Below, piece after piece: positions 36,173 to 45,950 of a stretch of DNA of 64,000 nucleotides. Position 1 is the stretch's first letter, and every line of letters begins with the position of its first letter. This DNA comes from Maribacter sp044594925 (GTDB lineage: Bacteria > Bacteroidota > Bacteroidia > Flavobacteriales > Flavobacteriaceae): the NCBI RefSeq assembly GCF_044594925.1, contig NZ_CP138991.1, forward strand, positions 1,736,001 through 1,800,000, read 5' to 3'. A model generated the notes under the pieces. That model had not been told where the DNA came from, did no database searches, and saw only the letters and a list, made by a program, of their open reading frames with translations. The position numbers and the translations under genes are program-made.

Positions 36173-38554
36173 TTACATCTTATCTATCTCAATAATTTTA
36201 ATTTCGGAATATAAATTCCCGCTACTATCCATTCCTTCAATACATATTTTTAATTCCTCCAGCCCAGTGTTTGGAATTTTAAAAGACCCTTGGTTATTTA
36301 AAATTTTTATTTCAGGTTCCCAGTGAACAACTCCATAGCGATCAAACAAATCACTAAAATATGTATTGTATAGCGGCGCATAAAATTCTTTCGCCGCTTC
36401 AAAACCCTTTTCCACTTTATAAGTAGAGCTGATGGTCCTTTGCCCTTTTCCTCCTGCTAAATTTAAAAAATCACCGCCTCGTCTCAAAAAGATATACAAC
36501 GATTCTGTAAAACCATTTGAAACGCCAGGAACGGTCTTATTTCTATCAAAAAAATAACTCTCTATATCTTCTGTTTGAAAAATAGACAACTGGTCAAGAT
36601 TAGGTTGTCTAATTCCTTCTATGAATAACTCTAACCTCCCTGAACGATAAGAAGAAACGGATACGGAGAAATTAGCCGGGTTTTCAATTACCTGATATCC
36701 TCTTGACCTTATCAAATCTAAAAGACGTGGAAAATTTAATGCCGTTTTCTCATCTACAACTTCTATTTTTCGTCTCAAAAAACTTTGAACATTAGGATTT
36801 TGCCTAGCTTTCTCCAATAATTTCTTTTGCCTTAAAACTACTTCGTCCAGTACAATAGTATTATCCTCTGCTATTAAGTCAATATTAAAAGGCGCATCTG
36901 GCATTACTTGGGAGGTATAATTATTTGGCCATGGAACAATTCGATCCTCCTTATTTTGGTTTTTAGAAATCATATAGATTTTAGGCTTAGTAAGCTTACC
37001 CTTATCATCTTTCTCAGCAATGAAGACCTCCTCATCTTGGTCTAAGAAAAAATTACCGATACTGAATTCCTTTTTACCAGGCTCAACCGTCACCTCTCTT
37101 TCCTTATGGTTTCTAGTAGGAAAAACATAGTAGGCCTTTCCATCTACATTTTCTTCGTTTAATTTTATATCTAAGGTTATTCCTCTCTCAAACTCATATT
37201 GTCTATCGGGAGAAGTGTTAAAAACAGATTTCCAGTCATACTTACTCCAACCCTGGTTAAGTAATAATAAATCCAGTTCATATTCTTTTGTAGTAGTAGT
37301 GTTTTTAAAATAATAGCCGCCATTTTCAATAAAACCATGTACATAAGGCCTTAAATAGAACGTACTCAAAATATTATCCGAGTGATTATAGGCATCTGTC
37401 CCAGCCGGAAGAATTGACGCGCTTAAATCTGCATCCGCTGAATACTGTTCAGAAAAACCAAGTTTAATCTGTAAGCTATCAGTAGTTGTTTTTATTACTG
37501 TAGCATTTACCTTAGGGTACGCTAAATTGTTAGAGTTGAAAAAAAGACGTTCCACCAATGGTTTATTATCCTCGTTAAAAATTGTTATTACATTCACCCC
37601 GGGGGGTAACCTTTCTTTAGATAGAAAAAATCCAGACTGGGTTTCCTCCTCTTTAAAATTAAAATTAATTCTTTCTGACCCGCCGTTTTTATGAATTAAG
37701 GCATAATAAGAGGCATTTGGCTTTTTAGATTTAGTATAGGAATTGGTTCCTACGATTACTGCAATACGCTTCTGCCGACTATTATTACGCACACTCAAAT
37801 TAATACCTTCCATCATAGCAGTTGGTAATGGGAAAGTCTGCTCACTATTATCATTAAAGGTTACCGAAGCTCTATAACTAGAACCGAATCTCGGCATAAA
37901 CTCAAACTTACCATGACCAAAACGCTCTACTGAAAATTCAGAAACTTTCTTCCCACTATTATCTAGAATTACTGCCTCCTTTATAGCAATGCCGTACCCC
38001 TCACTATTCAGTGCCTTAACCCCAACGGTATTCATAATATCATTAACTAAATAACCGCCTTCAGGTAAAAATTGAACATCATTAGCTTTAGATTCAGATG
38101 ATTGAGTTAGTTTCTCATCATCAGGATCAACAATATGTAATTTTTGAATAAAACTATCATCTTCCTTAAAATTTTTCATCCAATTGGTTGCCGCCTTAAT
38201 ATAGAACTCGCCTGAATTAAAGGTAGAGTCGATTACAAAATGGCCATGCGCCGTTCCATTTTTAACAAGAAAAAGTTTCTTGTCCTTTTGTTTTCCCTTT
38301 TCATCGTAAATACCAACATACAAATTTGAAGTTTCGTTAAATGGAAGTGATTTAAATCTATCATACACATACCCCTTAAACCACAAATTTTCACCCACTA
38401 CATAGCTGCTCTTATTTAAATGTAGATAAACTGTTTCTCTAGGAAGTTCAAAATAATCTTCCAACGCGTCGCTTGGGTCCTTGACCACCTCACCCACTTG
38501 CGAACAAACAGTTTTGGCTAGGAAAACAAATACAAGTAAAAACAAAAATCTCAT
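36173..38554 (-). CDS. Large exported MG2-like surface protein
   Basis: 793 residues with a signal peptide ending LAKTVCSQ. The N-terminal part (about 35-150) resembles MG2/alpha-2-macroglobulin beta-sandwiches: ETVYLHLNKSSYVVGENLWFKGYV. A C-terminal region near FPRLLDLIRSRGYQVIENP looks like a TonB-receptor plug fold without a barrel. It is a Bacteroidota-type large hypothetical protein; no catalytic motif is seen. The gap 35937-36172 contains no gene that I can support. Confidence 0.7.
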   Translation of the reverse strand: MRFLFLLVFVFLAKTVCSQVGEVVKDPSDALEDYFELPRETVYLHLNKSSYVVGENLWFKGYVYDRFKSLPFNETSNLYVGIYDEKGKQKDKKLFLVKNGTAHGHFVIDSTFNSGEFYIKAATNWMKNFKEDDSFIQKLHIVDPDDEKLTQSSESKANDVQFLPEGGYLVNDIMNTVGVKALNSEGYGIAIKEAVILDNSGKKVSEFSVERFGHGKFEFMPRFGSSYRASVTFNDNSEQTFPLPTAMMEGINLSVRNNSRQKRIAVIVGTNSYTKSKKPNASYYALIHKNGGSERINFNFKEEETQSGFFLSKERLPPGVNVITIFNEDNKPLVERLFFNSNNLAYPKVNATVIKTTTDSLQIKLGFSEQYSADADLSASILPAGTDAYNHSDNILSTFYLRPYVHGFIENGGYYFKNTTTTKEYELDLLLLNQGWSKYDWKSVFNTSPDRQYEFERGITLDIKLNEENVDGKAYYVFPTRNHKEREVTVEPGKKEFSIGNFFLDQDEEVFIAEKDDKGKLTKPKIYMISKNQNKEDRIVPWPNNYTSQVMPDAPFNIDLIAEDNTIVLDEVVLRQKKLLEKARQNPNVQSFLRRKIEVVDEKTALNFPRLLDLIRSRGYQVIENPANFSVSVSSYRSGRLELFIEGIRQPNLDQLSIFQTEDIESYFFDRNKTVPGVSNGFTESLYIFLRRGGDFLNLAGGKGQRTISSTYKVEKGFEAAKEFYAPLYNTYFSDLFDRYGVVHWEPEIKILNNQGSFKIPNTGLEELKICIEGMDSSGNLYSEIKIIEIDKM

Positions 38555-38654
38555 AGCCTTTTTAATTTAAGAAAGTATCGGGAAAATTTAATTGATTATC
38601 CCTTTTCTTAAAAATAGTGAGAAATTTCTTTAAATCAAATAAGGAATAATTTTT

Positions 38655-39029
38655 CTATTGTTGGTACTTTCTTAAATTAAAGAGCCCCCAACCAAAGAAC
38701 AATGCTTCTAAAATCAAGGCAGGGGTAAATGGTGTTGAAATTCCATCAAAAATGGTACTTACTATTCTTCCAAAGGAAATACCGCCCATAAATAGAATAT
38801 TACTCACAGTTGCGGCATACCATAGCTTTGTTCTATAAGCACCTAATAACCAAAAGGCTCCAATACCTATATAAATCCCCATTATGGCGCGGAGCATATT
38901 GTTTAGTTCCAATGAATTCACCTGAAAATCCAAGACTATTGGCATAATATAAGAAGGATTGCCTCCATAGATGATGCCTGCACTAATAACGATGATACCG
39001 GACAAAAATAGATGTAGGTTCTTCTTCAT
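38655..39029 (-). CDS. DUF4345 membrane protein
   Basis: 124 residues with four hydrophobic helices and the typical RAIMGIYIGIGAFWLLGAYR region of DUF4345. Function unknown. It lies 12 bp downstream of the MFS carrier and ends the pssA-led minus-strand cluster. Confidence 0.82.
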   Translation of the reverse strand: MKKNLHLFLSGIIVISAGIIYGGNPSYIMPIVLDFQVNSLELNNMLRAIMGIYIGIGAFWLLGAYRTKLWYAATVSNILFMGGISFGRIVSTIFDGISTPFTPALILEALFFGWGLFNLRKYQQ

Positions 39030-39041
39030 GTTAAAAACAAA

Positions 39042-40298
39042 CTATTTTTTGTAAAGTTTAAAATAGTACCAAGCGGCAATACCACCTAAAAGAGAAAACG
39101 TAGCTAACATCCAAAAAACGTATTGATGACCTCTTGCGCCGGGATAAGCATCTAAAAGATACCCCATAACCGGACCAGCAAAAATATCTGGGGTATAACC
39201 TACTAAAGAGATAAGACCAACTGCAGTACCTGTAAGCACCAAAGGTATACGACCACGCTCCATCACTGCAAAATAAAGAGCGCGTGTAGCATATACACCC
39301 GTTGCCACCACTAAAATTGAAATTAAGAAAAGGACCGTGGATGAATTGGAAATTATTCCCGTTGCAAACAACAAGGCTCCAATAAATGTAACGATAAAGC
39401 TAACAACTAACCAATATGTAGTTTGGGAACGGTCTGCTAATATTCCGATAAGAACTCCTACAACTGGACGAACAAATAATAAAAACGTTCCAATTTGGGC
39501 AGACTGCACCTGGTCATACAACATAACATCTTGCGCGTACAGTGATAAAATATCGGTGATTTTGTACCCCACATAGGCACAAAGAATAATCACCATTAAT
39601 AAACCTACGGAAGGTAATTTTAAAACCGCTTTAATTTGCGAGACCGTAATTTTATCCAATACAATAGCTTGTTCAGAGGTCTTATCCACCCTCAGAAAGA
39701 ACCAAACTAAAAAACCCACCAAAACTACGATACCCGAAGAAACTAGAATTACGTATCTGAAGGAATCTCTGCGTTCTTCCATAGTAGCTTCAGCAATTTC
39801 AGTTGTAAGGAAAATTGAAAAAATCAGCACCCCCATTGTTCCGAACAGCGCACCTACCAAACCGCGCCCTCCGTCTAAAAAACCAAAGGCCTTTCCTTGG
39901 GAATTAACACCTCCCCATACCCGAGTGGCCTTTATCATGGCCGCCCAGAATAAAAAAATGGTCGTAAAACCCCAATAACCATAGAGTGCCTTGAGTATAA
40001 AATAACTTGGAAAGCTGGCATAGACCAAACCACCAAGAGCAGTCATCCAAAGCGCCATGGCAATTAATTTTCTCGGCGGAAATTTATCCGCCAAGGGACC
40101 TCCAAAAAGATAGGAAACCAATGCAACAATACCATATACGGAAAAACAAAGGCCTAATTGTGTATTGTCCAAGACAAACACATCTAACACAGTAGGTCTA
40201 AAAACACGTGGTAATACAAAGGGTAGAATAAAAACACTTTCACCAGCTAAAATCAATAAAACAAGATAATACCAAGGGGCCTTTTGCAATTGATTCAT
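39042..40298 (-). CDS. MFS transporter
   Basis: 418 residues from the ATG at 40298, which gives the classic ATGA overlap with the preceding gene; a TTG 21 bp upstream is less likely. Twelve hydrophobic segments are seen. The loop 2-3 motif appears as GGPLADKFPPRKLIAM, and a second ADRSQTT lies at the start of the second half. The substrate is not evident. The neighbour encodes a GyrI-like ligand-binding protein, so drug or small-molecule efflux is conceivable. Confidence 0.88.
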   Translation of the reverse strand: MNQLQKAPWYYLVLLILAGESVFILPFVLPRVFRPTVLDVFVLDNTQLGLCFSVYGIVALVSYLFGGPLADKFPPRKLIAMALWMTALGGLVYASFPSYFILKALYGYWGFTTIFLFWAAMIKATRVWGGVNSQGKAFGFLDGGRGLVGALFGTMGVLIFSIFLTTEIAEATMEERRDSFRYVILVSSGIVVLVGFLVWFFLRVDKTSEQAIVLDKITVSQIKAVLKLPSVGLLMVIILCAYVGYKITDILSLYAQDVMLYDQVQSAQIGTFLLFVRPVVGVLIGILADRSQTTYWLVVSFIVTFIGALLFATGIISNSSTVLFLISILVVATGVYATRALYFAVMERGRIPLVLTGTAVGLISLVGYTPDIFAGPVMGYLLDAYPGARGHQYVFWMLATFSLLGGIAAWYYFKLYKK

Positions 40299-40774
40299 CT
40301 TTTTTTGATAGGTATCCAAATTTCTTCCTCAGAATCAGGATCATTGTTTTTATAATTTGCTTCTAAGACTTCAAAATGAGGTCGATCGTCAAGAACATAT
40401 TCAGATTTAAGAATCCACTCTCCGTAAATATATTCAAAAATACTAGGGTCTCCACTAGTCCCCTTGTAATCAAAAACTGCATAATCTCCCGCTTTTAAGA
40501 TAAACCATTGCATACCTTCAGGAATATGGTCTAAGTTCTTCACTTCTACCAAAGCCCACTTGGTAAATTCGGCTGTAGGATTAAAATTTAGGTGATAATC
40601 CGGTGGGTATACCTGTAATGAGAAAAAGTTTATGCCTATTCTATGGACTATTTCAGTTCTTCGAGGCATAAAAGAGCCCCAAAGTTTGCCTGTTTGGTTG
40701 TTTACCACACTCATTACTCTAGATTGACCTATGAGCTTTTTCTCTTCTAAACGTATTATTCTTGGGGTAATCAT
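40295..40774 (-). CDS. GyrI-like effector-binding-domain protein
   Basis: 159 residues. The GyrI/SbmC-like fold is suggested by the N-terminal PRIIRLEEKKLIGQSRVMS, the KAGDYAVFDYKG turn and the terminal EEEIWIPIKKR. Stand-alone members bind hydrophobic small molecules or toxins. It is tightly packed between pssA (no gap) and the MFS gene (4-bp overlap), so it may act with the carrier. Confidence 0.83.
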   Translation of the reverse strand: MITPRIIRLEEKKLIGQSRVMSVVNNQTGKLWGSFMPRRTEIVHRIGINFFSLQVYPPDYHLNFNPTAEFTKWALVEVKNLDHIPEGMQWFILKAGDYAVFDYKGTSGDPSIFEYIYGEWILKSEYVLDDRPHFEVLEANYKNNDPDSEEEIWIPIKKR

Positions 40775-41530
40775 TTAAGCTTCGGTTTTTTGAGACCATT
40801 GGTTAACCAACGAGCTTAGCACGTAGAATAAAATGATAAATGGTACTGCCAAGAATTGCATGGTTACGAGTAGCACCAAACTTACAATCAAAAAAACATA
40901 GCGTAAAGCGTTGTCTTTAAAGCCCCAGTTTTTGAATTTCAATGCAAATAAGGGAAGGTTACAGTTCAATAAAAAGGCGCTCAACAAGGTTAAGCCTATC
41001 AAAAACCATTGGTTTAAAATAATATCGCTTAGAATAGCGCTTGGATGATAAAACAAAATAAGCGGTAATGAAAGAATTAGTAATGCATTTGCAGGGGTAG
41101 GTAAGCCGATGAATGAAGAAACCTGATTCTCATCCAAATTAAATTTCGCTAAGCGATAGGCAGATGCCATGGTTATAATAAAGCCCGCGAAGGGCCAGAA
41201 TGTTCGTAATTGAAAATCTCCTAAATAGGTCATACTATTCAAAATATCATTGTCCCAACCACCCATTTGCGCCAAGCCAATGAGTTGAAACATGACAATC
41301 CCAGGGACTAGACCACTTGTTATCATATCGGCAAGGGAGTCTAATTGCAAACCCAATTCACTTTTCACATTTAGAACACGCGCTGCGAGTCCGTCAAAAA
41401 AATCGAAGAATATCCCCAGTGCTACGAACAAAGCTGCAGTTTCCAACTTATTCAATACTGCAAATACTGTTGCTACGCAGCCACAAAAAACATTTAAGAG
41501 CGTTATGAAATTAGGAATATGTCTTCGCAT
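40775..41530 (-). CDS. pssA: CDP-diacylglycerol-serine O-phosphatidyltransferase
   Basis: 251 residues with about seven membrane segments. The CDP-alcohol phosphotransferase signature D-x2-DG-x2-AR-x8-G-x3-D-x3-D is visible across FDFFDGLAARV and GLQLDSLAD. The enzyme makes phosphatidylserine, precursor of phosphatidylethanolamine. It is the first gene of the minus-strand cluster. The divergent gap 41531-41703 presumably holds promoters for both sides. Confidence 0.92.
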   Translation of the reverse strand: MRRHIPNFITLLNVFCGCVATVFAVLNKLETAALFVALGIFFDFFDGLAARVLNVKSELGLQLDSLADMITSGLVPGIVMFQLIGLAQMGGWDNDILNSMTYLGDFQLRTFWPFAGFIITMASAYRLAKFNLDENQVSSFIGLPTPANALLILSLPLILFYHPSAILSDIILNQWFLIGLTLLSAFLLNCNLPLFALKFKNWGFKDNALRYVFLIVSLVLLVTMQFLAVPFIILFYVLSSLVNQWSQKTEA

Positions 41531-41703
41531 AATTTAGTTGTTTAGAAGCAATGCTTATATCCGCTTAAAAATAATACAATTCCTTTGGTTATGCATTTTT
41601 AATTGAGAAGCTTCCTAGACTAAGGCAAGAAATAGTAATCATGGAATATCGGTTAAATCTCTTATTATTCGCATCTTTGTTCTACTATTGCTTAGAACAT
41701 TCT

Positions 41704-42891
41704 ATGTTAAAAAAATTAAACCTCTTAATAGTAATTTCTTTTCAATGTTTTTTGGGTGTTGCACAAAACGCAGGGTTATCACCACTTTCAGAATTAAGTT
41801 TGCTCACCGTGGGTACGGGAGGTGATTTAGCTTCTAAATTTGGACATAGTGCCATACGCTTACAAGACCCAAGCTTAGGTATAGACGAGGTTTATGGTTA
41901 CGGGACTTATAATTTTGAGGACCCCAATTTCTATCTGAATTTTGTTCGTGGAAAACTAGATTATACCATTACACGTTATCCCTACAAGTATTTTGAACGC
42001 GGTTACATTCTTGAAAAACGATGGATTAAAGAACAGAAACTACAACTAACCTTAGATCAAAGAAAAGCTATCGTCGCCTATTTAGAGACCAACCTGTTGC
42101 CGAAAAATCGGTTTTATAAGTACGATTTTCTTTTTGAAAACTGTGCTACCAAGATTCCTGAGGTGTTTGAGAAAAACCTTGGAAATGGTTTAAATTTCGA
42201 TTACACATATCTGAAAGAGCCGTATACCTTTAGACAACTAATACACCAAAATCTCAACGTAAATTCTTGGTCTAATTTTGGAATAGATTTAGCATTGGGT
42301 TCTGTTATAGACCGAAAAGCTACTCCCTATGAACATTTATTCTTACCAGCGTATGTCTATGAACAGCTAAAGCATACCACCTTAGATGGCAAACCCTTAG
42401 TCAAGGAAGAGTCGTTATTATTAGATATTCCACCTCAAAAAGATACTACACTATTTGTATTTACACCTATATTTTGGTTGGGGCTGTTACTCCTTTTAGT
42501 CGTTTATATTACCTACAGGGACTATTCAAAACAAGAGCGAAGTATTTGGTTAGATGTTTCGCTATTTACCGTGACAGGATTAGCTGGGCTACTTATTCTG
42601 TTTCTTTGGTTCTTTACAGACCATTTGGCTACTAAAATAAATTTTAACTTCTTATGGGCCTTTGCCCCCAACCTAATCATAGTATTTTATCTGTTAAAAA
42701 AACAACTACCAAAATGGTTGAGGGTTTATATCAGCATCGCCATTGGGCTTTTACTTTTAAGTGTTGTCCTTTGGCTATTAAAAATCCAAATATTTTCAAT
42801 CTTACTCTGTTTTGTATTACTGGCTTTGCTTGTGAGGTATAGCTTCTTGTTATATTATTTTAAAATGCTGAAAAATCGAACTATAAAATAA
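41704..42891 (+). CDS. DUF4105 (Lnb-like) membrane-bound periplasmic protein
   Basis: 395 residues. I prefer the ATG at 41704 because it opens the signal peptide (MLKKLNLLIVISFQCFLG, then VAQ); an ATG at 41641 is in frame. The N-terminal DUF4105 domain shows FGHSAIRLQD, the YGYGTYNF turn and the Cys in FLFENCATKIP, reminiscent of NlpC-like Cys/His hydrolases. Four or five C-terminal helices anchor it. It may be an envelope protease. The ABC-F gene starts 15 bp later. Confidence 0.82.
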   Translation: MLKKLNLLIVISFQCFLGVAQNAGLSPLSELSLLTVGTGGDLASKFGHSAIRLQDPSLGIDEVYGYGTYNFEDPNFYLNFVRGKLDYTITRYPYKYFERGYILEKRWIKEQKLQLTLDQRKAIVAYLETNLLPKNRFYKYDFLFENCATKIPEVFEKNLGNGLNFDYTYLKEPYTFRQLIHQNLNVNSWSNFGIDLALGSVIDRKATPYEHLFLPAYVYEQLKHTTLDGKPLVKEESLLLDIPPQKDTTLFVFTPIFWLGLLLLLVVYITYRDYSKQERSIWLDVSLFTVTGLAGLLILFLWFFTDHLATKINFNFLWAFAPNLIIVFYLLKKQLPKWLRVYISIAIGLLLLSVVLWLLKIQIFSILLCFVLLALLVRYSFLLYYFKMLKNRTIK

Positions 42892-42906
42892 TCGAGCTAT
42901 CGCACT

Positions 42907-44778
42907 ATGAATTTACTTACGGTTGAAAATATTTCTAAATCCTATGGAGAACTGGTTCTTTTTGAGAAGCTCTCTTTTGGTATTAACAAGGACCAAAAAA
43001 TTGCGCTTATAGCAAAAAATGGTAGCGGAAAAACTTCTATACTTAACATACTATCAGGTGCGGACAGTCCAGATACCGGTCAGGTAAATTATCGAAAAAG
43101 TACCCGAGTTTCTTTTTTGGCGCAGGAGCCACTGATGAATCCAGATCTTACTATTGAGGAAACCATATTTGCTTCGGACAATGAGGTACTTCAAGTCATT
43201 TCAAATTACGAAAAGGCACTGACCAATCCGGAGGATGCGGATGCTTACCAAAGTGCTTTCGAAGCAATGGACCGCTTTGAAGCTTGGGATTTTGAAACGC
43301 AGTACAAACAAATTCTTTTTAAATTAAAACTAGACGACCTAGGTGCAAAAGTGGGTAAACTGTCCGGGGGGCAAAAAAAACGCCTAGCGCTGGCCGATGC
43401 CCTAATCAATAAGCCAGATTTACTTGTTCTTGACGAGCCAACCAACCACTTGGACTTGGAAATGATAGAGTGGCTGGAAGAATATTTCGCTAAAGAGAAC
43501 ATGACCCTGTTCATGGTTACACACGACCGTTACTTTTTAGAGCGGGTATGTAACGAAATTATAGAACTGGACAACGGTGTTCTTTATCCATATAAAGGCA
43601 ATTACTCCTATTACTTAGAAAAAAAAGAGGCACGTTTAGAGCAAGAATCCGTAGAACAGCACAAAACAGAATTACTTTTTAAAAAGGAGCTTACATGGAT
43701 GCGCCGCCAACCTAAGGCCAGAACTACAAAATCAAAATCTAGAATCGATGATTTTAAGATTATCAAAGAAAAAGCAAGCAATCGCAGAAAAGACCACGAG
43801 GTACAGCTAGAGTTGAATATGGAGCGTATGGGTACTAAAATCATAGAACTGGTAAAGGCATCCAAGTCTTACCCCAACAAACCCATATTAGACAAATTTG
43901 ATTATAACTTTAATAGAGGAGAACGCATTGGAATAATTGGCAAGAACGGCACAGGAAAATCTACCTTCCTTAATATACTTTCGGGCAGGGACAAACCAGA
44001 TAGTGGAAAAGTGATTGTTGGGGAAACCATAAAATTTGGTTACTACACGCAGAAAGGAATTACTATTAAAGAAGGTCAAAAAGTAATAGACGTTATTCGT
44101 GAATTTGGGGATTACATTCCCCTTAAGAAAGGAAAACAAATATCAGCGCAACAACTGCTAGAGCGCTTTCTGTTTGATCGTAAAAAACAATACGACTTCG
44201 TAGATAAATTAAGTGGTGGAGAACGTAAGCGATTATACCTCTGTACTGTTTTGATACAGAATCCAAACTTTTTAATATTAGACGAGCCCACCAATGATCT
44301 AGATATTGTAACCTTGAACGTATTAGAAAGCTTTCTATTAGATTTCCAGGGCTGTCTTCTTGTGGTATCACATGATCGCTATTTTATGGATAAAATTGTA
44401 GATCACTTGTTTGTCTTTAAAGGCGGTGGCGTTGTAGCCGATTTCCCGGGGAACTATTCTGACTACCGTGCTTATGAAGACAGTCAGGTTATAGAGCAAC
44501 GAGAACTTAAAGAAAAGACAGATTCAAGTAAGAAGGCCTGGAAAAAAACCGAAGTCACCAACAAGTTGTCTTATACGGAACAAAAAGAGTACAAACAATT
44601 GGAACGTGATATTCAAAAAATGGAAACCAAGAAGGCAACTCTTCAAGATAAGTTTACGGACACTTCCCTCTCTGGAGAAGAAATAGCCGCTCTATCTATT
44701 GAATTAGGAGAATTATCAGATACTATAGATAGGAAAACAGAACGCTGGTTTGAGCTTTCGGCTCAAATGGAAGGATAA
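42907..44778 (+). CDS. ABC-F family ATPase (Uup-like)
   Basis: 623 residues with two ABC cassettes and no membrane segments. Walker A sequences are AKNGSGKTS and GKNGTGKST; signatures LSGGQKKRLALADAL and LSGGERKRLYL; Walker B VLDEPTNHLD and ILDEPTNDLD. The linker is charged, and the C-terminal coiled coil (KKAWKKTEVTNKLSY onward) points to the Uup group. Such proteins act on ribosomes or DNA. A resistance-type ABC-F is less likely, given the Uup-like C-terminus. Confidence 0.9.
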   Translation: MNLLTVENISKSYGELVLFEKLSFGINKDQKIALIAKNGSGKTSILNILSGADSPDTGQVNYRKSTRVSFLAQEPLMNPDLTIEETIFASDNEVLQVISNYEKALTNPEDADAYQSAFEAMDRFEAWDFETQYKQILFKLKLDDLGAKVGKLSGGQKKRLALADALINKPDLLVLDEPTNHLDLEMIEWLEEYFAKENMTLFMVTHDRYFLERVCNEIIELDNGVLYPYKGNYSYYLEKKEARLEQESVEQHKTELLFKKELTWMRRQPKARTTKSKSRIDDFKIIKEKASNRRKDHEVQLELNMERMGTKIIELVKASKSYPNKPILDKFDYNFNRGERIGIIGKNGTGKSTFLNILSGRDKPDSGKVIVGETIKFGYYTQKGITIKEGQKVIDVIREFGDYIPLKKGKQISAQQLLERFLFDRKKQYDFVDKLSGGERKRLYLCTVLIQNPNFLILDEPTNDLDIVTLNVLESFLLDFQGCLLVVSHDRYFMDKIVDHLFVFKGGGVVADFPGNYSDYRAYEDSQVIEQRELKEKTDSSKKAWKKTEVTNKLSYTEQKEYKQLERDIQKMETKKATLQDKFTDTSLSGEEIAALSIELGELSDTIDRKTERWFELSAQMEG

Positions 44779-44832
44779 TTCCAGAAAACACTTATTCAAA
44801 AAAAAACAAATCTACGTTTAAAAACACCTTTT

Positions 44833-44871
44833 TTCGATAAGATGTTTTTAGCTTTGGTGTCGTTTATCGAA
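44833..44871. promoter_or_regulatory. Spaced inverted repeat upstream of a small secreted protein
   Basis: TTCGATAA (44833-44840) and TTATCGAA (44864-44871) are exact inverted copies with centres 31 bp apart, near three helical turns. This may be a dimeric operator for the gene at 44989. The stretch 44779-44988 otherwise holds no gene. Confidence 0.4.
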
Positions 44872-44988
44872 CGAATTTTACACTTTAACCGAATAGCTGT
44901 CAGATACCGAGTAATATAGGTTTTTCGGCGAATGACCACCCTTCGAAGTACACTTGCGCCCGTTATAATAGTGTAACAAACGCAAGTC

Positions 44989-45225
44989 ATGAAAACAATA
45001 GCAACCATCTTCTTTATCTTCTTTATCGGAATGACCGCTCAAGCTCAGAACAACACCGCTGACGTCAAAGTTGAAACTGTTGAAATGACCATAGTAACCG
45101 AAACAGCCTACGAGTTAAACTTGGAAACTAAAACAACGATTGCTAGACTATACAGACACAAAAATGCTAGAGTAAATAAAGCATTGTCATTTACTACAAA
45201 AAGAAACAAAGCTAAAATGGCTTAA
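44989..45225 (+). CDS. Small secreted protein with ARLYR/RVxKALSF C-terminal motif
   Basis: 78 residues: a signal peptide (MKTIATIFFIFFIGMTAQAQ) and a short basic mature part. The C-terminus carries ARLYRHKNARVNKALSF followed by a Lys/Arg-rich tail ending KMA. A second protein at 56562-56819 shares the pattern ARLYR-x2-N-x-RV-x-KALSF. I do not know a named family. The gene has a long (about 200 bp) upstream region with an inverted repeat and its own terminator, suggesting a strongly controlled single-gene unit. Confidence 0.78.
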   Translation: MKTIATIFFIFFIGMTAQAQNNTADVKVETVEMTIVTETAYELNLETKTTIARLYRHKNARVNKALSFTTKRNKAKMA

Positions 45226-45255
45226 TTAGGATACCGACTGACTGTCGCGATTTAT

Positions 45256-45310
45256 ATGCCCATTATTTCATCCTCCTGCCAGAGTTTTGGAAAATGGGCA
45301 TTTTTATTTT
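45256..45310 (+). terminator. Terminator after the small secreted protein
   Basis: 9-bp inverted repeat atgcccatt / aatgggcat with a 28-nt loop, followed by TTTTTATTTT. It lies about 30 bp after the stop at 45225. Confidence 0.65.
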
Positions 45311-45395
45311 AAAAAAAATCAAACCGTTATACAACTTACCCAACGGTAAGACTAAAACATCGCATAACTTTTCAATGGGTTTACGAAGGTATTAG

Positions 45396-45403
45396 TACAT
45401 TTG
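45396..45403 (+). promoter_or_regulatory. Bacteroidota -7 element
   Basis: TACATTTG fits TAnnTTTG. It overlaps the first possible start (TTG 45401) of the next gene, so if used, translation must begin later, at GTG 45425. Confidence 0.4.
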
Positions 45404-45424
45404 GGAAATTTAGAAATTCATCTA

Positions 45425-45919
45425 GTGTATCGTTTTTTTGCCCGAATAAAATTTCTGCTTTCCGCAACCAATCAACATGGCGTACACTCCCCTTTTATTT
45501 ATCAGTTTGTTACGAAAGGGTTATATAGAAAGGGAACTAAAAATTATTCCAAAACAGAAAATGTACTTTTCAAGTGCATAGCGTATTTTAATTACACGCA
45601 AATAGACTTGGTAAATGATTCCAATGAACTAAAAATAAAATTGAATACTATTTTCCAAGGACTCAACTATAACAACATCCCTTTTGACCTTATCTACGCC
45701 GATATAACTAGCAAACCGTTTAAGTCAATAGCAACCCAAAATATTCATAATAGTAGCATGCTATTGTTAGAAAGCATCTACAAAAACAAACAGCAAACCA
45801 AAAGATGGGAAGCAATTAAAAAGTTAGAAAAAGTAACGGTTACCGTGGATTTATACTATTGCGGAATTGTATTTTTCAGAAGAGAGCAGGCGAAAGAGCA
45901 TTTTAAGATTCGGATTTAA
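45425..45919 (+). CDS. Degenerate class I SAM methyltransferase
   Basis: 164 residues from GTG 45425; TTG 45401 is possible but overlaps a likely promoter. The N-terminus (FLLSATNQHGVHSPFIYQFVTK) and C-terminus (VTVTVDLYYCGIVFFRREQA) match a Flavobacteriaceae class I methyltransferase family that I recall as about 230-270 residues. The middle is shortened by roughly 70-100 residues, and the SAM-binding LELGTS motif I position is replaced by IDLVNDS. Hence it probably cannot bind SAM. The frame is intact, so it is a diverged or decaying gene rather than a clear pseudogene. Confidence 0.65.
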   Translation: MYRFFARIKFLLSATNQHGVHSPFIYQFVTKGLYRKGTKNYSKTENVLFKCIAYFNYTQIDLVNDSNELKIKLNTIFQGLNYNNIPFDLIYADITSKPFKSIATQNIHNSSMLLLESIYKNKQQTKRWEAIKKLEKVTVTVDLYYCGIVFFRREQAKEHFKIRI

Positions 45920-45950
45920 TCCACTAATTTTAAAAAAGACAAGTAATCAT

